This document shows positions 63,146-64,000 of a DNA stretch of 64,000 bases, piece by piece (within the stretch, counting starts at the first letter, position 1; every line of letters starts with the position of its first letter). The notes beneath the pieces were generated by a model. It did not search any database. It had not been told where the DNA came from and saw only the letters and a program-made list of their open reading frames with translations. The translations under genes and the position numbers were made by a program. The DNA is taken from assembly GCA_963169765.1 (NCBI GenBank), contig CAUJEN010000024.1, forward strand, positions 1 to 64,000, written 5' to 3'. Source of the stretch: QWHO01 sp021404945 (GTDB taxonomy: Bacteria > Vulcanimicrobiota > Xenobia > Xenobiales > QWHO01).

Positions 63146-63614
63146 GTCTGCCGCGATCGTGGACTCCAACTACCTGGTGGCCCTCTTCGATGAGCGGGAC
63201 AGCTTGCACGACTCCGCGTTGGATGTCAGTGTTGCACTCGAGGAAGCCGGTGTAGAGCTCGTCTTCCTTGATGTTTTGATGGGCGAAACCATCAGTGTGC
63301 TGAGCCGAAGGTGCGCAGAGCAGAAACGCTCGAAAAGTCTCGCCTCCATTCTCCGCCAACTGAACAGCCATATTCCGCAGAGTGCCGTTACTTGGGTAGG
63401 CCAGGAGATTCGTCGCTACTATTCGGAGATTCCGGCGGACGTTCTGACCACGAACGGGCATCGCAACTTCAACGACTCACTCGTGGCCCTCCTGGCCAAA
63501 GGCCTGAAAATCGGGGCGATTGTCAGCTTCGATTGCGACTTCGACTCCCTGCCGGATCTGGCGCGACTTGCCACCGGGTCGGCAGTTCGAACCTGGGCCG
63601 GCCGAGCACATTGA
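63132..63614 (+). CDS. vapC: PIN-domain ribonuclease toxin (VapC-like)
   Basis: 160 aa. Acidic metal-binding residues Asp11 (AIVDSNYL), Glu52 (MGETIS), Asp115 (NFNDSLVALLAK) and Asp134/Asp136 (SFDCDFD). VapC toxins cleave tRNA or rRNA when VapB is lost. Complete and in frame. After it, 63615-63859 shows no gene. Confidence 0.88.
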   Translation: MTVSKSAAIVDSNYLVALFDERDSLHDSALDVSVALEEAGVELVFLDVLMGETISVLSRRCAEQKRSKSLASILRQLNSHIPQSAVTWVGQEIRRYYSEIPADVLTTNGHRNFNDSLVALLAKGLKIGAIVSFDCDFDSLPDLARLATGSAVRTWAGRAH

Positions 63615-63859
63615 CCAGGTCGATCCGGGAACGATGAACTTGCGGGCAGTGGGCGCGGGCGCCGATGATCAGGGTTGGCTCGTCAGCTGGAGGCGTTGTG
63701 GCAGGTCGAGTGGTCGGAATCTGTGCTTGATGGCCAGAGAGCCTCCCCAAGCGGAATGAAGTCTCGAGCCAGGCTACCAATCGAGCGAGAGCTGGCTCGT
63801 CTCCTCCCGGTGCTCAGTCGCCGGCTTACTCGAAGATGAAGGAAAGCTCAAGGCCAGGC

Positions 63860-64000
63860 TCAGAGCCCGGGATACAGGTTCAACGCCTGGTTCCAGCTGA
63901 CCAGCTTGCGGATGCGCTCGATCTTGTCCTTGGGCAGGTTGAAGGGCTTTCTGCCCCGCCCATCCAGGATGATGCCGGTCAGCCCGCCGTGAACCGTCTT
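63860..64000 (-). CDS. GlmL/MutL-family protein, C-terminal end only
   Basis: 46 residues and a stop (63860-63862) on the minus strand; the rest lies beyond the right edge. LTGIILDGRGRKPFNLPKDK and ERIRKLVSWNQAL resemble the end of GlmL, the ATPase-like accessory protein of glutamate mutase. Too short for certainty. Confidence 0.5.
   Translation of the reverse strand, partial: KTVHGGLTGIILDGRGRKPFNLPKDKIERIRKLVSWNQALNLYPGL

Noticed and set aside
62897..63614. Novel toxin-antitoxin type
   Set aside because: AbrB-type antitoxin plus PIN toxin is the standard VapBC arrangement; only the upstream repeat is unusual.

Overview
This 64 kb window is GC-rich, densely coded and bacterial. It begins inside the 5' end of a minus-strand 16S rRNA gene and ends inside a minus-strand gene. 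The mix of genes (two type IV pilin/pseudopilin clusters, four PilZ modules, an FHA-GGDEF cyclase, three Hanks-type Ser/Thr kinases with fused sensor or membrane domains, FHA-SARP regulator, DUF2252 and DUF6754 proteins, M16 and M48 peptidases) suggests a free-living Gram-negative-type bacterium from a less-studied phylum (Eremiobacterota/Xenobia-like would fit). The 16S fragment is too short to place it, so taxonomy is an inference.

Layout. 1-4.1 kb: 16S 5' end with its leader and promoter, then a divergent pseudopilin operon ending in a GspF/PilC platform protein. 4.1-18.4 kb: mostly housekeeping and signalling genes (7TM-GAF kinase, substrate-binding lipoprotein-like protein, B3/B4-domain protein, methyltransferase, acetyl-CoA synthetase, MgtE, esterase, HIT, HEAT, double PilZ, MutM). 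18.5-24.9 kb: the most unusual block. It holds a promoter-driven structured RNA, two RNAs that fold like bacterial tRNA-mimicking Y RNAs (YrlA type), a 66-residue ubiquitin-like small protein ending in Gly, two helical-repeat/vWA proteins of Ro60/TROVE type (the second carrying a fused copy of the ubiquitin-like domain), a conserved-looking 275-residue protein of unknown function, and a minimal ThiF/E1-like adenylating enzyme. I read this as a Ro60-Y RNA system combined with a ubiquitin-like activation system.

25-37.8 kb: FHA-GGDEF cyclase and a Ser/Thr kinase that are both cut off at the same junction, an active/inactive M16 peptidase pair, UspA, CDF transporter, M48 peptidase, a Nudix-thioesterase-MtaD run, beta-carbonic anhydrase, double PilZ and small proteins. 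37.9-43.9 kb: a tight seven-gene membrane operon led by a DUF6754 protein with two paralogous partner proteins. 43.9-53.2 kb: accessory DNA with a 96-nt direct repeat, DUF2252, Gly/Ala-rich proteins, a DUF4143 AAA ATPase next to a broken copy of the start of the neighbouring FHA-SARP gene, and a membrane Ser/Thr kinase. 53.4-56.3 kb: a second pseudopilin operon, divergent from a clostripain-family peptidase across a perfect 13-bp inverted repeat. 57.7-64 kb: phage-like DUF6948 and Gly-rich genes, a LOG-family gene with a multiplied start, a six-copy 43-nt repeat array before tRNA-Ser(GCT), a sarcosine-oxidase-like flavoenzyme, a 5'-truncated FG-GAP protein, a VapBC toxin-antitoxin pair and the 3' end of a GlmL/MutL-like gene.
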